Source: Syncephalastrum monosporum B8922
Lineage: Eukaryota > Mucoromycota > Mucoromycetes > Mucorales > Syncephalastraceae
Reading direction: 5' to 3'
Length of the DNA: 64,000 nucleotides
Assembly (NCBI GenBank): GCA_000697355.1
Contig: JNEN01001200.1
Coordinates: forward strand, 310,001-374,000
Positions 1-13,180 of this stretch are shown piece by piece. The number at the start of each line of letters is the position of its first letter. The stretch's first letter is position 1. Under the pieces are notes generated by a model, which was not told the origin of the DNA, made no database searches, and was given only the letters and a program-made list of their open reading frames with translations. The translations under genes were made by a program, and so were the position numbers.

Positions 1-5
1 ACACC

Positions 6-726
6 ATGTGGTTAAGCGATCTTCAAAGTAATCTAGAATCGAATGGCTCCGTCCAAATTATGCTGGTGGATACTAAAGATGGCTGCATCTGCTGAAGAAA
101 TCGGCGTAGGTTTGACCGCATTTGGCGTCTTCTTCATGACCTTGGGTGTCCTCCTCCTGTTCGATGCTGGTCTACTCGCCATTGGCAATGTACATTCTAC
201 CTAAAGACCATGGCCGGAGACTGATCAGTGAGCTTTTGTTTAGATTCTATTTCTTTGTGGTATTGCTGCGATTATCGGTCCTCGAAGCACGTTGACATTT
301 TTTACGCGACGCGAAAAGCTGCGGGGCACGATCTGCTTCTTGGGTGGTATCTTCCTGGTGCTAAGCAAGTTCCCCGTGTTCGGCTTTGTTCTTGAAGTGT
401 TTGGTTTCCTCAACTTGTTTGGGTAAGTGGGAGGACGCAAGAGAGAGAGAGGCGGGAAAAGAGAAAGAGAGAGAAGATAGGCAGTCGATCCGAGATCATA
501 TTGCGTATGCTGACTATCTGCATAGGGACTTTTTCCCCGTGGTCTTTGGATTTATGCGTCGACTACCTATCATTGGCCCTGTTCTATCCCATCCAAGCGT
601 CTCCAGAGTAAGTAGAATTCAAAAAGGGGGATCAGCAACGAAAGCACCAAGTCCGCGCAAACAAGCATGTTCACTATTACGTCTTTCTGGTAGTTCATGC
701 CGCGAGAGTCTCGAACCAGAGTATAA
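6..726 (+). CDS. GOT1: Got1-family Golgi vesicle transport membrane protein
   Basis: Small four-helix membrane protein of the Got1/Sft2 family, which acts in ER-Golgi vesicle transport. Exons 6-27, 98-189, 244-422, 526-607 and 694-726 join in phase to give 135 residues, close to yeast Got1 (138). The start MWLSDLQKIGVGL matches the family start MWL..Q..G. Further family signatures are LLALGN-like LLAIGN, an [10 protein letters not shown] cytosolic loop, and the last-helix block [15 protein letters not shown]. Intron 1 carries a perfect TACTAA branch site at 71. The last exon (10 residues and a TAA) is the least certain part: its acceptor at 692-693 was chosen because phase and total length fit. 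The promoter lies outside the window. Confidence 0.85.
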
Positions 727-3165
727 GCGATGCTCGGTGGTACGATATTAGACGGTTTATCTGCGATTCTGGTGTTTACCCGCCCACGTACATTACGCAC
801 GCACTCATCACACACATATGTTCCACTTGTACATCTTTTGCTTCTTAGAAATGTCAATATTTAATGTCCATAACATTGTTGTTGTCTTTATTGGTTTGCT
901 TTATTTTCGTATAAGAGAAAAAGGACAGATGATGTTCTCTTGGAAATAATGAGCAGTGGTCGGTGTCTTTGTACACTCAGGTACCACTCTTGTTGGGCCG
1001 GAACGGTGGCTCCGGGCAGCAACCTGACGAGATTTTGGGGGTGGAGCCAGTAAAAGATTTGACAGTTTTGGTTGCAAACATCGTGGTACTGATCTTCAAC
1101 GTCTCGTCGGTCCATTATAGATTATACCATGTGTTTCCGACTTCTCTCAACAAAGCAGGTCAACGCTATCTCTTATTTCTTATACCCCTGACCCTTTGTC
1201 TTGGATCAAATCTGAGGATTAATGAAGATTGAAAGGCGTTGCTGATAGTAGATAGATAGAAGAAACTCATCGACAACCTGCTTGATCAGATTAAGGTTTT
1301 CGCAGGGTCAAAAGAGGTTTGATGTCGGGGTTTGTCAGCCCTACGTGCATATCCTACTTTCGGCTTTATCGATTCGAAACCCGCGCACAAACGAGAGCAA
1401 TCGGCTGCATATGCAGATAGCGCGCGAGCGAAATGTTTCGACCAAACATCTTCTATCTCTCAAGTGCAAGAAATTGTGTTGCGGATCGTGCGGTTTTCAG
1501 GAAGCCTGATCCGTGGTTCAATGTGAAACACGAGGGCTCAGCGGAAAGGAAGGATGTGGCGTTTCTGAGGTCGCACATGCTTCATTGTTCAGCATGCCGA
1601 AGCTTTTTTTTTTTTTTGCGAAAGGGGATACCCGGGCCAAACCCTAGTACGGCTTTAGGCCCGAGGAGGGTGAGCGACGCTTTTTTTTTGGTGTGAGCAC
1701 TGCACATGATCGATTTGGAATTTTCTTCCATTTGTTGCAACTTGCGTTATGTCCTTCAATGGAACCCTCTCAGTGATTTGGACGGGGGGACGGCCTTGCC
1801 AGCGTCTATTGCTATGGTTACAGGAACACAGCGCACGGACAGCATTCTGGGGGTATGTGCGGTGGAAGCGCGCGCGCGCAAAAAGGACATCGATACACAT
1901 AGACACAGCATAATATCCTTTAGTCACCGCGCATTTCTCTTTGGTTCTACAAGGCCGGGTGTTTTTGCTCACTTGTCCGGAGACGGAATAGCTTGAATAA
2001 TATAAAATGATTGGACGGCCTCGCGCTTGCGGCGTGCAAATTGTGACTTCTGGGAAAAAAAAAAGGACAAGCTTTGGGTGAGCGATTTTGCCGAACACCT
2101 CGGATTACTCCAATCAGGCTAGTTTGTTTCATGAAATATTGATGAGACAAAAAAAAGGGGGGAGAGGAGGAGTATAACGGAAGTCATGATGTATACTTTT
2201 TTAATCTTGATAGGGTCCACACGTTTGAAATCAAAATAAGATTGAAACAATAGAGCTTCAGAGTAGGGCAGATTTGAAGACAAATAACAAGGATGAGGGT
2301 GCACATCGAAAGGGTCGTGGTGGGACAGTGGTCAGACAACTCGTCCTGGAACGAAAGATCCAACGTAGTACCATTCAAACGCTCTGTGTTCAATTTCATG
2401 CGTGCGGGCACCCGACAGCGAGAACGCGCGCAAGAGGGAAGAGTGCGCGCTAAAAACGCACCACAAGATCGATGATTGGGGGAGGATAGAACTTACCCGT
2501 ACGCAAACCCGCAACGCACAGCACGCACACATAGAGAAACCGGTGAAGTGCCCACCGATAGATCTGGGCGATGAATGGCCGTGTTTCATAATGGAGTTGA
2601 TTTTCGTTAAAAAATGGCATCCAGGAACACACAGGTGCGACTTTGGTCTTACCCTGCGGCGATCACTTGGAGTGACACTTGTAGCAAGCTAAAGCGGCGA
2701 ATTGTAATGGCTTACAGAAACGAAATGAGGATTAAATACAAATTGACTATGCAATCTTCCTCTGCTCACTTCCTACTTTTTTCTCTCTTTCCTCGCGCAA
2801 TGATCAAATAAGGGAATCCATTAGGACGGGTTCCTTCTTTTTGATATCTGTTTCTCAACCTTATATTTGATGATTTATTTCCCGACTGAAAAAGATGGCC
2901 CATATAAGATTATTTACACTTTTCGCCCTTTCCCATCTCTCTCTCTTCTTTTCTCTCGTAATCGTGTACGCCGTGTGAGAGTCGCCTCGGTTTACCGTGT
3001 CTATTCTTTGATTTATTTTGTTCGCTGGATAACCCGCAGAACTATTTTCGTCTGAACGATTTCGAAACTCTTTTTTTGTACCGCCGTTGATTCGCGAACG
3101 CGCAGCAAACAGCCAAGCTCTTCCTTCTCTTACTTTTCCCCTCATATCGGTACCACACGCTCGAC
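727..3165. other. Intergenic stretch, no gene recognised
   Basis: About 2.4 kb between GOT1 and the NDT80-type gene. It has poly-T/poly-A runs (about 1605-1617, 2056-2066) and a GC-rich purine/pyrimidine patch near 2400-2460, with no reading frame resembling a known family. The last 300 bases before 3166 are pyrimidine-rich and are probably the promoter and 5' leader of the next gene. Confidence 0.5.
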
Positions 3166-5588
3166 ATGAATTCTGTTCACGAATCAAAAGATTGGCACAC
3201 GGCTTTGCCTAGCCCAGCTCCTCAGGATGGTCACTTACAGCACGCGAGTCAGCCTTTCCCCCCAATGGATCATTCTTACGGACATGGACAGCATTTTTCA
3301 CAGGCAACCAACAGGTACATATCTCTTTTTTTTTCGCTGCCCTTCCTCGATGCCCTCTCCATTTTCTTCATCATCCATTCGGTTTGTTTTGCTCTCGTTC
3401 CTGTCAATTATGCTTGCCTGTCGCTGTTTGGTGCGACGGGTGTACCACCTCCGCCCAAATTATTCCATCCCACCCCCCTCCAGATCTTGTAACCATCCAC
3501 AAAAAGACTTTATCATATGAAATCCATGGCGACACAAGCTTAGAAGAATGCATGGACTGAAGTTTAATTTCTTTCTTCTCGCCTTTACTCTTCTTCACAT
3601 ATAGTCTCCACCCTTCCGCTGAAACAAGTTACGCCAGCAAGCCCGAGCCTGAATCCAAGCTACCTGGGTGAGTTCATATATTAGATAGCCTGGGCCTATT
3701 TTTAGCTCACTGTGAAGTGAACAATATAGAATGATCGCACTTTCCCAACCCAGCACGCCCCGCCCGAGCCCCGCGGTAAATGCACCGGAGGCGCAACCGC
3801 CCTCACCCAACAGAAATAACCCAGCGAGCGCTGCTGCTGCTGCTGCTGCTGCTGCCGCTGCATTCAACACTCCGAGCTTTCAGGCCTCACCTTACATCCA
3901 TTCCAGCAATGGTGGTCCTATTCGCAAGCGCACGCGCAGCGACTCGCTGTTTCCTCCCGATATCGGCCCATTTTTCAGCTCCTCCAAGCCGTTCGACAAT
4001 GTCTTTGCCTTGGACAGAGTCACACCGTAAGTTTTTGAAATTAATATAAGAAAACCAGATTCGACTGGAAATTTGGAGGATGCTAAATTAGGAATATCTG
4101 TCTTTTTATAGCTTGACGATCAAGCTCCAATCAAAGATGGATCGAGGTTTTTTCCTGGCTGATAATGACTGGACATGCTACCGCCGAAACTACTTTCAGG
4201 TCAGCAGCGCGTTCTCGATCCATGGTATCAGTCATTATTTTCCCGAACACGAGGCACAGTGCTTGGTACGCTGTGAGGATGGCAATCTGTATCCCGCACG
4301 ACGTTTCTTCATCGGCATGAGCGCGCGTGTTTCCAACAGTGACAAGAAGATCGACCTTGTGCAGCACACGCCGAAGCGTGACAAGGGCCCTCAGAGTACG
4401 CCTGATTTCAAGCCTGTTACACCTGGCGGCAACCTCTCGATGGCTTCGGTCGGCACCAACCAAAACATCGTCACCTTTGAGCGCATCCAATTCAAGACAG
4501 CCACCGCCAACAATGGCAAACGACGTGCTGCACAGCAATATTACGTATGCGTGATGGAGCTGTTTGCGCAAACTGATCACGGCGAGCAAGTCAAGGTCGC
4601 TTCCTGCCAATCGACGCCTTTGGTCGTGCGTGGTCGTAGCCCGGGTCATTATGCAGACAGCCACGAACGGTCCATGTCGTCTAGCAGCGCTTCGCTTGTT
4701 TCGCATGAACAGTCAGCTCCGGCGCATCACCCTCCGCACCATCCCCCTGTGTCGCAGGCTGCCCATCCCCCTCATCCCCATGCTATCCCGCCCCCCCCCC
4801 CGCCACACTATCAGCCCACCAATGATGATGGTCGTTTTCATTCGTTCCCGCGACCACCCTACACGCCTCCGGCCATGATGCCTGGTGAATACGGCTCGTC
4901 ATATCCTTATTACTCCCATTACCAGGCCTTTGGCCCTCCGATGCACCCCATGATGATGCCCAGCGGCCCTCCCACGCCGTCGCAGCCCCAGCATACCCCC
5001 GCCTCGTCGCCGGGTACCAACCACGGTCCCTATCACCATCACCCACAGCAGCAGCAGCAGCAGCCTCACTATATGGTGCAACCCGCGCTTGCAGCTGCTG
5101 TCGCTACCGATCCGTCTTCTGCGTCTTCACCTACGTCCTCTCCTCACATGTACCATCACAACGGTGCGCCCAATGACTATCACCATGCGCACCAGCGAAG
5201 CAGCAGCGGCATGAGCATTAACATGGACCAGGCTACAGCGGCGGCGGCGGCGGCTGATTGGGCCGATCATCACAAACGCATGCAGTCGTCTTCGTCTGTG
5301 TCGACTAATCCGGCGACCACCGCGGCCGGCTCCCCGCACCAGAGCCCTTCGCAGCCTTCGCATCCACAAGTGCAGACATCGTCCTCGCAGTCTGCACCGG
5401 CTCAGCAAACGCCTCAGCCTCAATCGCAGCAAGCGACCTCTTACTTTGGACAGGGGACGCCCACCTTGTCGTCGGCCACATCTCAAACGAGCGCCTTCTC
5501 GCCTACGACCCCAACCACACCCTATGTCAACAACGGCGCACGCAAGTATAATTCGGTGCCCAGCATTTGCAACCAGCAAACTCTGTAA
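3166..5588 (+). CDS. NDT80/PhoG-like DNA-binding transcription factor
   Basis: Transcription factor with an Ndt80/PhoG DNA-binding domain, the family of yeast meiotic Ndt80 and of Aspergillus XprG and Neurospora VIB-1 (nutrient and cell-death responses). Exons 3166-3314, 3605-3667, 3730-4026 and 4112-5588 give 661 residues. The N-terminus is low complexity with an 11-residue alanine run and a basic IRKRTRSDS patch. The DNA-binding domain runs from about residue 170 to 340 (LQSKMDRGFF, DWTCYRRNYFQV, FERIQFKTATANNGKRRAAQQY, TPLVVRGRSPGHY). The C-terminal 300 residues are rich in Pro, His, Gln and Ser, a likely activation region. Which branch of the family it belongs to cannot be told here. Confidence 0.92.
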
Positions 5589-6287
5589 AACTTTCTACTC
5601 TCTATTTCTACCGTTTTTCTTCATCTTTGGGCTGGTTCTCCCTGTCAACTTTTTTGATTTGCGCGCTTTGTGCTGCGTCACGATATTTCACTTTTTCTGT
5701 CATTGGCGCTACCATGGAAAAATACCACTGTCCTCTTGCATGTATTCTCTTGTACTATTCCACTCCTTACTACTCTTTTTTTCCCTTCGCATATTACATT
5801 TATAAATTGCTCTTATACTCTATAGATATTATATCTTCTTTATACATATATATTTATATTTTATTCTTTTTTTGCGTATACTGTGTGTTACTGTCGTGTA
5901 TGCCTCTCAATATTTGGCCGCCATGCACGAGACACTGTCGATCGGGTTCGTGACCTGTGTAAGGCTGCACATAACCACGCGTCAGGCCATCGGTTACATG
6001 TACGATAATACGCAACTGTGCAGCACAGAGGTAAACTAAGATGATCAACTGTACGACAATGCAGCACAGACCCTTTTCCTCCCCCAAAATCATGGCAAGA
6101 CATTGTGAGACACATTAACTCGATTTGGTATTGTATGCCAGATTCCTTAAGTTCTGTATGCAAAAGCGAAACAGGTTTTCTGCAAATAAGAAGTTATTAA
6201 TGTTCTAGGTTTTCAGTAGCATAGCAATTGCTCATTTGGTATGAAGAGTAATAGATGTAATAAACTACGTAGTAAAAGTAGAGAATT
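5589..6287. other. Intergenic region between convergent genes
   Basis: The 3' flanks of the NDT80-type gene (+) and the DHA1 transporter (-). Pyrimidine-rich just after the first stop, then AT-rich around 5800-5880. No further gene was seen. Confidence 0.5.
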
Positions 6288-8080
6288 CTAGTAACCCGAA
6301 AAATGGCGTATACTAGGCTTCACGCGCAAAAGAAGGATCAAGAACGCCCAAACCAGATTGAGCATTCCAAAAAAGAAGGTGACCCAGCCCGGACCGACAG
6401 CATTCGTCATTGGATTGGCTGGAGAGAATAATGCAATCAGTATGATGTGTCCACACAACTTTTCAGCCGACTTACCGAGCAGACTGAGTGCAAATGTCCA
6501 CACCATACGCCAAAAGTTCGCAGCTGCCGTCACACTGGCGCCTTTCCCAGGGACGGCATCCACGAGATAGGACATGACAGGATTAAATACTTGCACCATT
6601 GCAAAGCACTGGATGCCGAACATGATGATCGACACCCAAACATTCCAGTCTTTCTCGACAGGCCAACCCCAAAGAAAGAACGAAAGTGGGTTCAAGATGA
6701 AAGCAGCAGGCCTAAACATGAAAGTGAGCATTTTCTCTCGGCCCCGGTTATCGAACGTCTCTCGTTTGTAGCTTACCAGACATTGGGGGCCAAGCGGTCT
6801 TCTGGTACAGCCTTCCCATCCCGCTTGGCACGCTGCCGGTTCAGGTAGATATCCGAGAACTTTCCCGAGAGAAGAGACCCAATGACTTCACCAAGACCGG
6901 GGGAGATGAAGCTAAGACCGATCAAGCTTGAGCTGAATTGATAATGCTGCGTATACAAGTCAGGAAGCATGTTTTCAATAGCGAACATGCCACCAAAAGC
7001 AAAACCGGTAGCAGTGGCACAAATGAAAACGAACGGATGCCGTAGTAGCATCTATTTAGAGTAAGTATCCATTAGATATCAAGGAAGTTAGCATATATAA
7101 GACTTACAAGCGATGCAAAAGGATTGAGCATCTTCTCTTCCGTGACAGGCGGCGTTCCTTGGGCCTTTTCATCAATATCTTCGACTGCTGGGTCATGACC
7201 ATCACCTGGGCCCCAGACGCTTTCATCGCGGTAGGTCTCCTCCATCGCAAAGAAGACGAGGAGAAGCAAGCAGCAGCCAATGGCAAACAGGAGCCAAAAC
7301 ACTGAGGGCCAGCCCCAACGTTCTACCAGGAAACCTGCTCGTGCATCTTTAATTGATGCATGTCTAATACCATAAGACCTTACCACCAAAAATAGGGCCA
7401 AATAGTGGACCTGCGAATTGGCCAGTGAAGTATATACCGAGGGCATTACCACGCTCGTGGACGTCATAAACGTCCGCTACTGAACTATATAGATGTTAGT
7501 CCCATAGTAGATAAAACCGCCGCTTGCAGGTACGTACCCTGAGCCAATAGCCCACGCAGAGGAAATACCGATAGCCTGAAGAATACGCATACCGAGCAAG
7601 ACGTAAATGTCTTTCGCAAAACAGCCACCGAGCGAACCACCAGTGTAAATGATGATGCTGAAGAAATAGACAGAGCGTCGGATGTTCCAGTGGTCGGTGA
7701 TACTGCTATAGAAAATCGGCTAAACAAATAAAGCGTGGTCAGCGGCACGCAGTCAGGACATCACATCAATTCAAGTACGTACAGCGATACCCATGAATAA
7801 CATGTACAAAGAATTACTCAGCGTCACCATGATAGTAGGACTGTCCAGCTCTGTGATAATTTCTTCCAAAGCAGGAAGCTACACAGCAGATCTGTCAGAG
7901 ATCAAGGCGAGAATACAATTAACACAATCTCACATAAATGGTTGAACAGAATCCAGGAATGATGGCGATAAAGCATACTAAGCCCAACAAAACCCGCTTC
8001 CGCCACAATGGAAGGTGTCTTGGGTCTTTTTCTACCTTAGGCTGTAACAGCCACAGGTTTTTGTAGTATGTTTCGGACAT
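6288..8080 (-). CDS. MFS transporter, DHA1-type (Qdr/Aqr1/Tpo-like) exporter
   Basis: Twelve-helix major facilitator of the drug:H+ antiporter-1 type, probably exporting small organic compounds at the plasma membrane. Eight exons join in frame on the minus strand. Exon 1 is 8080-7934 (start MSETYYKNLW), followed by exons starting near 7878, 7723, 7480, 7330, 7051, 6717 and 6421, to a TAG at 6290-6288. The product is about 460 residues. Typical features are the loop 2-3 segment YSSITDHWNIRRSVYF, the antiporter motif region GSGSVADVYDVHERGNALG followed by FAGPLFGPIFGG, a long acidic central loop, and the second-half motif LISFISPGLGE-like LSFISPGLGEVIGSLL. An in-frame ATG further upstream (8137) would add a hydrophobic leader that DHA1 proteins lack, so 8080 is preferred. 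The substrate is unknown. Confidence 0.88.
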
Positions 8081-11000
8081 CACTATCAAGGTCCGTAGAT
8101 AAAAATAAAAAAAAAAGGCACAAAAATATAGTATCATGATTGAGGTGTGAAAATCTGCCTTTTTTTTTTTCTGGTCTTTTGTGGTGTGTGAGCGGATGTG
8201 TGCCGTATTACGCCCTTTGTGCGAGGTGGAAGGTCGTCAAATACTCGATCTAGGGCACAGTCGGCTGTATCTTTTGCGAAGCACCTCCTGGCTCGCTGCT
8301 CTTCTCATTTTTATCCCTTTCTTTGTCTCGGATGTCCCCGCCCCACACTGCCTCACTAAACACTTACTCTCGCTTTGTCTCGATAGTGTCTCTGGAGATT
8401 ATCTCGGTCTACAGTGCTGCTCATCATGAGTAGCACAAACCATCCAGTCACTTCTTCATGGGGTATACATCGATGAAACCTTATACTTCCACAACGCGGA
8501 CGGTGATGCTGATTTGACTCAGCCGTCGCAAACCCCGCTTGCCGCAGCACTTGCATGAAACTTTGAACTGACATGTCACGGTCAATTCCATAATACTGTA
8601 CACAAGGCTGGAAAATGAAAATCTTGTGGTGCAGTCGTGCACAGGTTTGACACGGCTAGCCCACTTGCATACTAATAAAATTATATAGTAGTCTGGTTTA
8701 TTTATCCATGGAGTCAACCCTATTTCCATCGTCAACATAACCTCATGGGATATTTTTTACTCTGCGGTCCACTAGTTAAAAACAGGTATATGGAAAACGG
8801 TATCTTGCCTTTCATACTTCTAGCTAGTAAGTCCACTAACATACACACAAACATACACAAACATACTTGGTCGTCTTATATGTTCAAATCCATAGAGGAG
8901 GGCTGTAACTTCCATACAGAATATGTGTCTGTGTAATATGACAGCAACTGTCTTGTATAATGATTATTTGTCCTGTGACTAACTTTTAACCCCCTACGCG
9001 ACCCAGGGCAAAAGTCTCTGTCGTTCTACTATCGTTCGCCAACATCAGGTCGTACTATTTATGTTTCTTCTCTTTTTCTTGCACTCTTCATAGTCTTCCT
9101 AAAGAGTGTATATGTATATAGTATTATGACTGGAAACGTAAACTAGCAAACCGACATAGAGAAGGCGATCTTCTGCCAAGTCTCTCTGCCGCTAGTTGCT
9201 CCCTCAAGGAATTGCACCGGTGTGCATGATAGTAAGTTGTCGTGTCGAAGGGACATCACTGTGGAGACCATTTAGCTTCGCTTACTGTGTGCATAGCTTG
9301 TTGTTTTGCATCTCTCCGCACCCATCCTGTCAGAGCTTCAGTGCTTTTCTTCCCTGTGCTGGTAAATGAAACGAATTTATGTGTACGCAATGGATATGAG
9401 ATACTAACAGTGATTCGATTCCGCTCTTTTTACTCCCTGATAGCTCTTTCTTCTTTCCCCGTCTTCGTTCTATACACTAGGCGGTCAATGGCCAGAACCA
9501 CCGTCAAAGCTTCTTCTCATGGTTATGTGCCATGTGCTAGACTCCTGCCCCACATCCGTCGGTAAGGGTTGGTAGATGATACTTGGAACGGACTCAGATA
9601 ATTATTCAGCCACATGTGATGCAGACATGAGCGCGTATCGACGACTCCGGCTCCGGCCACTTAGGGATTTAGAATATGTCAGTTTGGTTCATGAGAAATG
9701 GTTTCGGGAAAAATCCCATAAGATGAATATGTGAAAGTCTAGTGTGAACGTGATTGTGCAATAAAAGCTCGTACATATAGTCATGCCAGCTATAAGTACT
9801 GTTGGACGCCGCGCCAAAAAAAAATTGAGTCATAATTTACATCATTGCAAGGACGATCTTGCCAGTTGCCTTATGCACATATGTAAGATACAGGGCGCCA
9901 ATATAAGGTACTGGTTTGATATGACTTACGCTTTACTCAAAGACTATTTAACATAAAAATACAATCGAAGTGCTTTGGAAAGAAAAACACAGGGAACAAA
10001 TCCAGAAATTAAGTTCGATAGTCCGGATTAGCTTATACAATACAACAGCATGGCTATTATTGTGGAGGATCTTTATAGAGCTGTCTCCGTATTACTGTAT
10101 ACGTCTCGATAAAAGCAGTTTAAAGTGGAGCATCTAAAGAGATTTCTCATAAAAACAAGATATACAGGGACCGAAACCAGAAAGTGACAAAAGGCGATCA
10201 GTGAGAAGCCAAGAGGGACCAGAAAAATGTGAGCAGACCCCAGCATTATGTACCACCACCATGTGTACGTTAGCGTACGCCAAGGAAAGTATTCGTGCCA
10301 AGTTTACCACTGCGGCAAGTCTTTTGCGATCCCTCCGCCTACCAAAAAAAAAAAGAAGCTGCCTTCGACATCTATGACGTTTCCTCTTCTAAAGGCAAAC
10401 GCAGCAGATACGTACCATTAATAAGGGTTGTTGAAGACAGCGATTGAAGATAGCGAGCACCACAACAAGCTGTCCATCATGAAAACATAAGCTCGCACGA
10501 ATTATCAGTTCAGGTAGAAGAACGAGGTATTTTCCAAGCCATCGTATTTCCTCAACACGTAGCATAATGATAGTTTGCAGAATGGTACTCATAACATTAC
10601 CACTGATTTGAACGTAAAGTTTGGAGCACCACATTGTTTATCAGTGATCGACCACCCAGCCAGTAGTAGTGACCACGAGGACTGTCAAGCATGCTCATGC
10701 TCATGCTCACTTGCAAGCAACAAAATGCAAGTTCCGAATGCAACAAGCCTTGGCAGATACGCTAGATGTAGTACCATCTTCGTGCGTGCGAAGATAATAG
10801 CTTGATTGAAAAGGAGCGATTTCCAGTCACAGCAAGCCAAGACAACAGTCGCGAAAGAAAGGGAAGCCTAGACCACAAGGAAGTATAACGGTGTAAGAGC
10901 CATCCTATGAACAGCAAAAGGAAGCTAACTTAGATTTGCCCGGAGATGCTTTTACGCCTTCGCGCGAACATACACACTGTCACTCAGGACGCGCGTGACT

Positions 11001-11471
11001 CATGCTGAAAGAAAAAACTGTTGTATTTGCCGTTATTGTCAAATAGTAGATCAAAGAGAAAGGTCAAAACGCGATTAGGAGTAAGGGACAGTCTTGGCCC
11101 TGCGCTCTGCTTAACACAAGCTGAGGTCAGCTGTCAAGCTCCAAGGGACGAAAGAAAGAATGAGGCTCACGGAGGTGAAGATCCATTGTGAACCTTTCCT
11201 TTTGAGGACAGCACATGGCGTCAACAATTTTATATTTTTTTGCGCAGCAACAAGACGGAACATGCCCTGATTTTTCGTGTCTCTCGCTCTTTTTCGTTTC
11301 TCTTTCTCTTTTATATATTTTTGCTTTCCCATTGATCCCATCTTTGCTTTTTTCCTTCTCTCTTTCTTTTCTTTTTTCTTTGACACGCGTCTGACTGCGC
11401 GTGCGTGTGTCTACATCCTGCGCCTGTCTTCTGTGTGTGCTTTAGTGTGTGTATGATCAACACATACCTAT
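8081..11471. other. Long gene-poor stretch
   Basis: 3.4 kb with no coding signal I could link to a family. It is AT-rich with scattered homopolymers (about 8102-8115, 10344-10354) and a short GCTCAT tandem near 10690. The first 150-200 bases are the likely promoter of the DHA1 gene. The last about 250 bases (11230-11470) are strongly pyrimidine-rich with GTGTGT runs, probably the leader of the downstream gene. Confidence 0.45.
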
Positions 11472-12002
11472 GTGAATGCATCTACTATGGCCAAAAAGAT
11501 CAACCACCCGTTGCTTCTGTTTCCATCGCCACCCGACAAAGGGTCATCAAAACCAAACGCGGTATCATACTCAGCTAACTCCTTGTCGTCGTCATCAACC
11601 TCGACCCCGTTGACCTCGTCAACAGATCACCGCCAGCAAGAAAGCCGGCAGCAAGAGAGCCAGCAGCAAGAGAGCCAGCAGCAGTCATCTTCTCGGTCGA
11701 AAACCAGCAGTAGAGCTGATACGAGCGATCAAGACGCATCCAATCGCTCGACCAACCGCCCCAATCGTAACAACAACGCTATGCAGCTCACTGAAGAGAT
11801 AGCAGCATTTCTGCGACCATTATCAGCGGCTACCATGCCCACTCCACCATTGCCCCCTCCTCCTGACACACCTCCTACTGATGATATGATTCCACCCAGT
11901 GCCGATTTTGTGGTCGTACCTTTTGAGGATGACGAAGACGACTTTCAAGGCGATCACGCAAGTGAACCTGGCTATTTATTCCCGGATCTCGATGCAGCAT
12001 GA
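11472..12002 (+). CDS. Hypothetical intrinsically disordered protein
   Basis: Single-exon reading frame of 176 codons; family not recognised. Residues 30-100 are almost only Ser, Thr, Gln, Asn, Arg and Asp, with a degenerate QQES tandem (four to five units around residues 54-70). There is a short possible helix (AMQLTEEIAAFLRPLSA), then a Pro-rich stretch, then an acidic/hydrophobic tail with FEDDEDDF and GYLFPDLDAA. The tail resembles a short activation-type or docking motif, but this is inference only. A second ATG five codons on (MAKKINHP) could be the real start. A pyrimidine-rich leader and a CCA/CAA repeat-rich 3' region flank it. The composition makes chance reading possible, though the frame is open and codon use is regular. 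Confidence 0.5.
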   Translation: MNASTMAKKINHPLLLFPSPPDKGSSKPNAVSYSANSLSSSSTSTPLTSSTDHRQQESRQQESQQQESQQQSSSRSKTSSRADTSDQDASNRSTNRPNRNNNAMQLTEEIAAFLRPLSAATMPTPPLPPPPDTPPTDDMIPPSADFVVVPFEDDEDDFQGDHASEPGYLFPDLDAA

Positions 12003-12024
12003 ACACTTTTCAAAAACACGCATA

Positions 12025-12043
12025 CACCACCACCACCACCACC

Positions 12044-12075
<32 letters not shown>
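12025..12075 (+). repeat. Compound trinucleotide repeat (ACC)n(AAC)n
   Basis: Uninterrupted ACC units pass directly into AAC units, followed by TGACAA units up to about 12090. It lies in the 3' flank of the disordered-protein gene, probably in its 3' UTR. Confidence 0.9.
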
Positions 12076-12076
<1 letters not shown>

Positions 12077-13037
12077 ACAATGACAATGACAAAAAGACAA
12101 TACACATAACATCATCTACATAGGTTTCCTTTTTCTCTTTCTTCTTTTCTGGTTCCCTACGTCCAGCTCATCCCCAAATATATATACCCTTAACAATATT
12201 CATTTGTGATTATTCCTCTCCTGTCTCTTTGCTTTTATCTCTATTGAAATACAATCAATGAAGCTTCGTGCTATGTATAAAAAATAGTGTTATCAAAGAT
12301 GGAAAGATGTGGTTCTTGGCGATTTCAATGGAGATGGTCGAGAGGCGGGAAAAGGATGGTTACGTGTACGTATGTGTGCCTGAGCACGACCGAAAGTGGA
12401 CATGATGTCACACAAGGTAGGTGAAAAAAGTGTTTAAAATAATGGACAAGACCTAACTATGCGATGACTCACCTAGTGGGTAAATCAAGTCTCACACAAC
12501 CGCCAATTCCAGTCGTTTGTGGAAACCAGGTTTTAAGCCCGAGGGGATGCAGTCCACTGTTAATGCCGAAGCTTGCCGCGGTTCGATACTGGTATAAAGT
12601 TGCAGTGAGTCATAATTAGGTATTAAAAATTTATAAGGAGCTCCAGAATGACCATGCAGGTCTTCGGGATATTGGCTCCGCAGAGGCTGCCACGTACACA
12701 TATTTCTGGATGTCTGGGGAGCAAAAAAGTATGAGCCAGGGAATCCATGTACCAAAAAAAAAAAAAAAAAAAAAAGGCAAAATTCCTATTTTAAGAAACA
12801 TGGCTGGCGGCTTGCCTAAAAAGTCTTCTGGTGGAAGTGTGGCGAGGATAACGCGCATTGGCCACAGATAGGCCTTACACATTGCACTGGGCAAGAAACA
12901 AATATATATATACGTATATTCCCACACAGGCTTCGTATAATATGCATTGAGCATGGGCAAGGAGATAAGTGTACTAGTGTGCAATATAGATGTGCACTAC
13001 ATATTCAAAAGCAAATAGTGAGGACACTATGCAGGTA

Positions 13038-13038
<1 letters not shown>

Positions 13039-13066
<28 letters not shown>
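13039..13066 (+). repeat. (GT)n microsatellite
   Basis: Fourteen uninterrupted dinucleotide units about 115 bases upstream of the eL18 start codon. Confidence 0.95.
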
Positions 13067-13068
<2 letters not shown>

Positions 13069-13180
13069 CTGACCGGCTGCATGAGGCTCTATGTGTGACT
13101 GACAAATTTCGATATGGCAATCGGTCAGCTTCCAGCCAAATGCTGGCTTCCCTCTGCTTGGTTGAGCGACAATAATCACC

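Larger units (their letters stand above)
12003..13180. other. Intergenic, simple-sequence rich
   Basis: Holds a compound (ACC)n/(AAC)n repeat right after the upstream stop, a 22-base A run at 12754-12775 and a (GT)14 tract at 13039-13066. The last 100 bases before 13181 should contain the eL18 promoter. No gene recognised. Confidence 0.5.

Noticed and set aside
700..760. B-box-like GGTTCGAGACT on the minus strand, possible tRNA
   Set aside because: No A box, no acceptor or anticodon stem, and the T stem does not pair.
4131..4706. 191-codon minus-strand frame over the NDT80-type gene
   Set aside because: Antisense to a clear DNA-binding domain; an effect of codon bias.
10250..10400. Zinc-finger-like YHCGKSF reading with a Lys run
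   Set aside because: Only a few residues; no second cysteine or histidine pair and no supporting exon structure.
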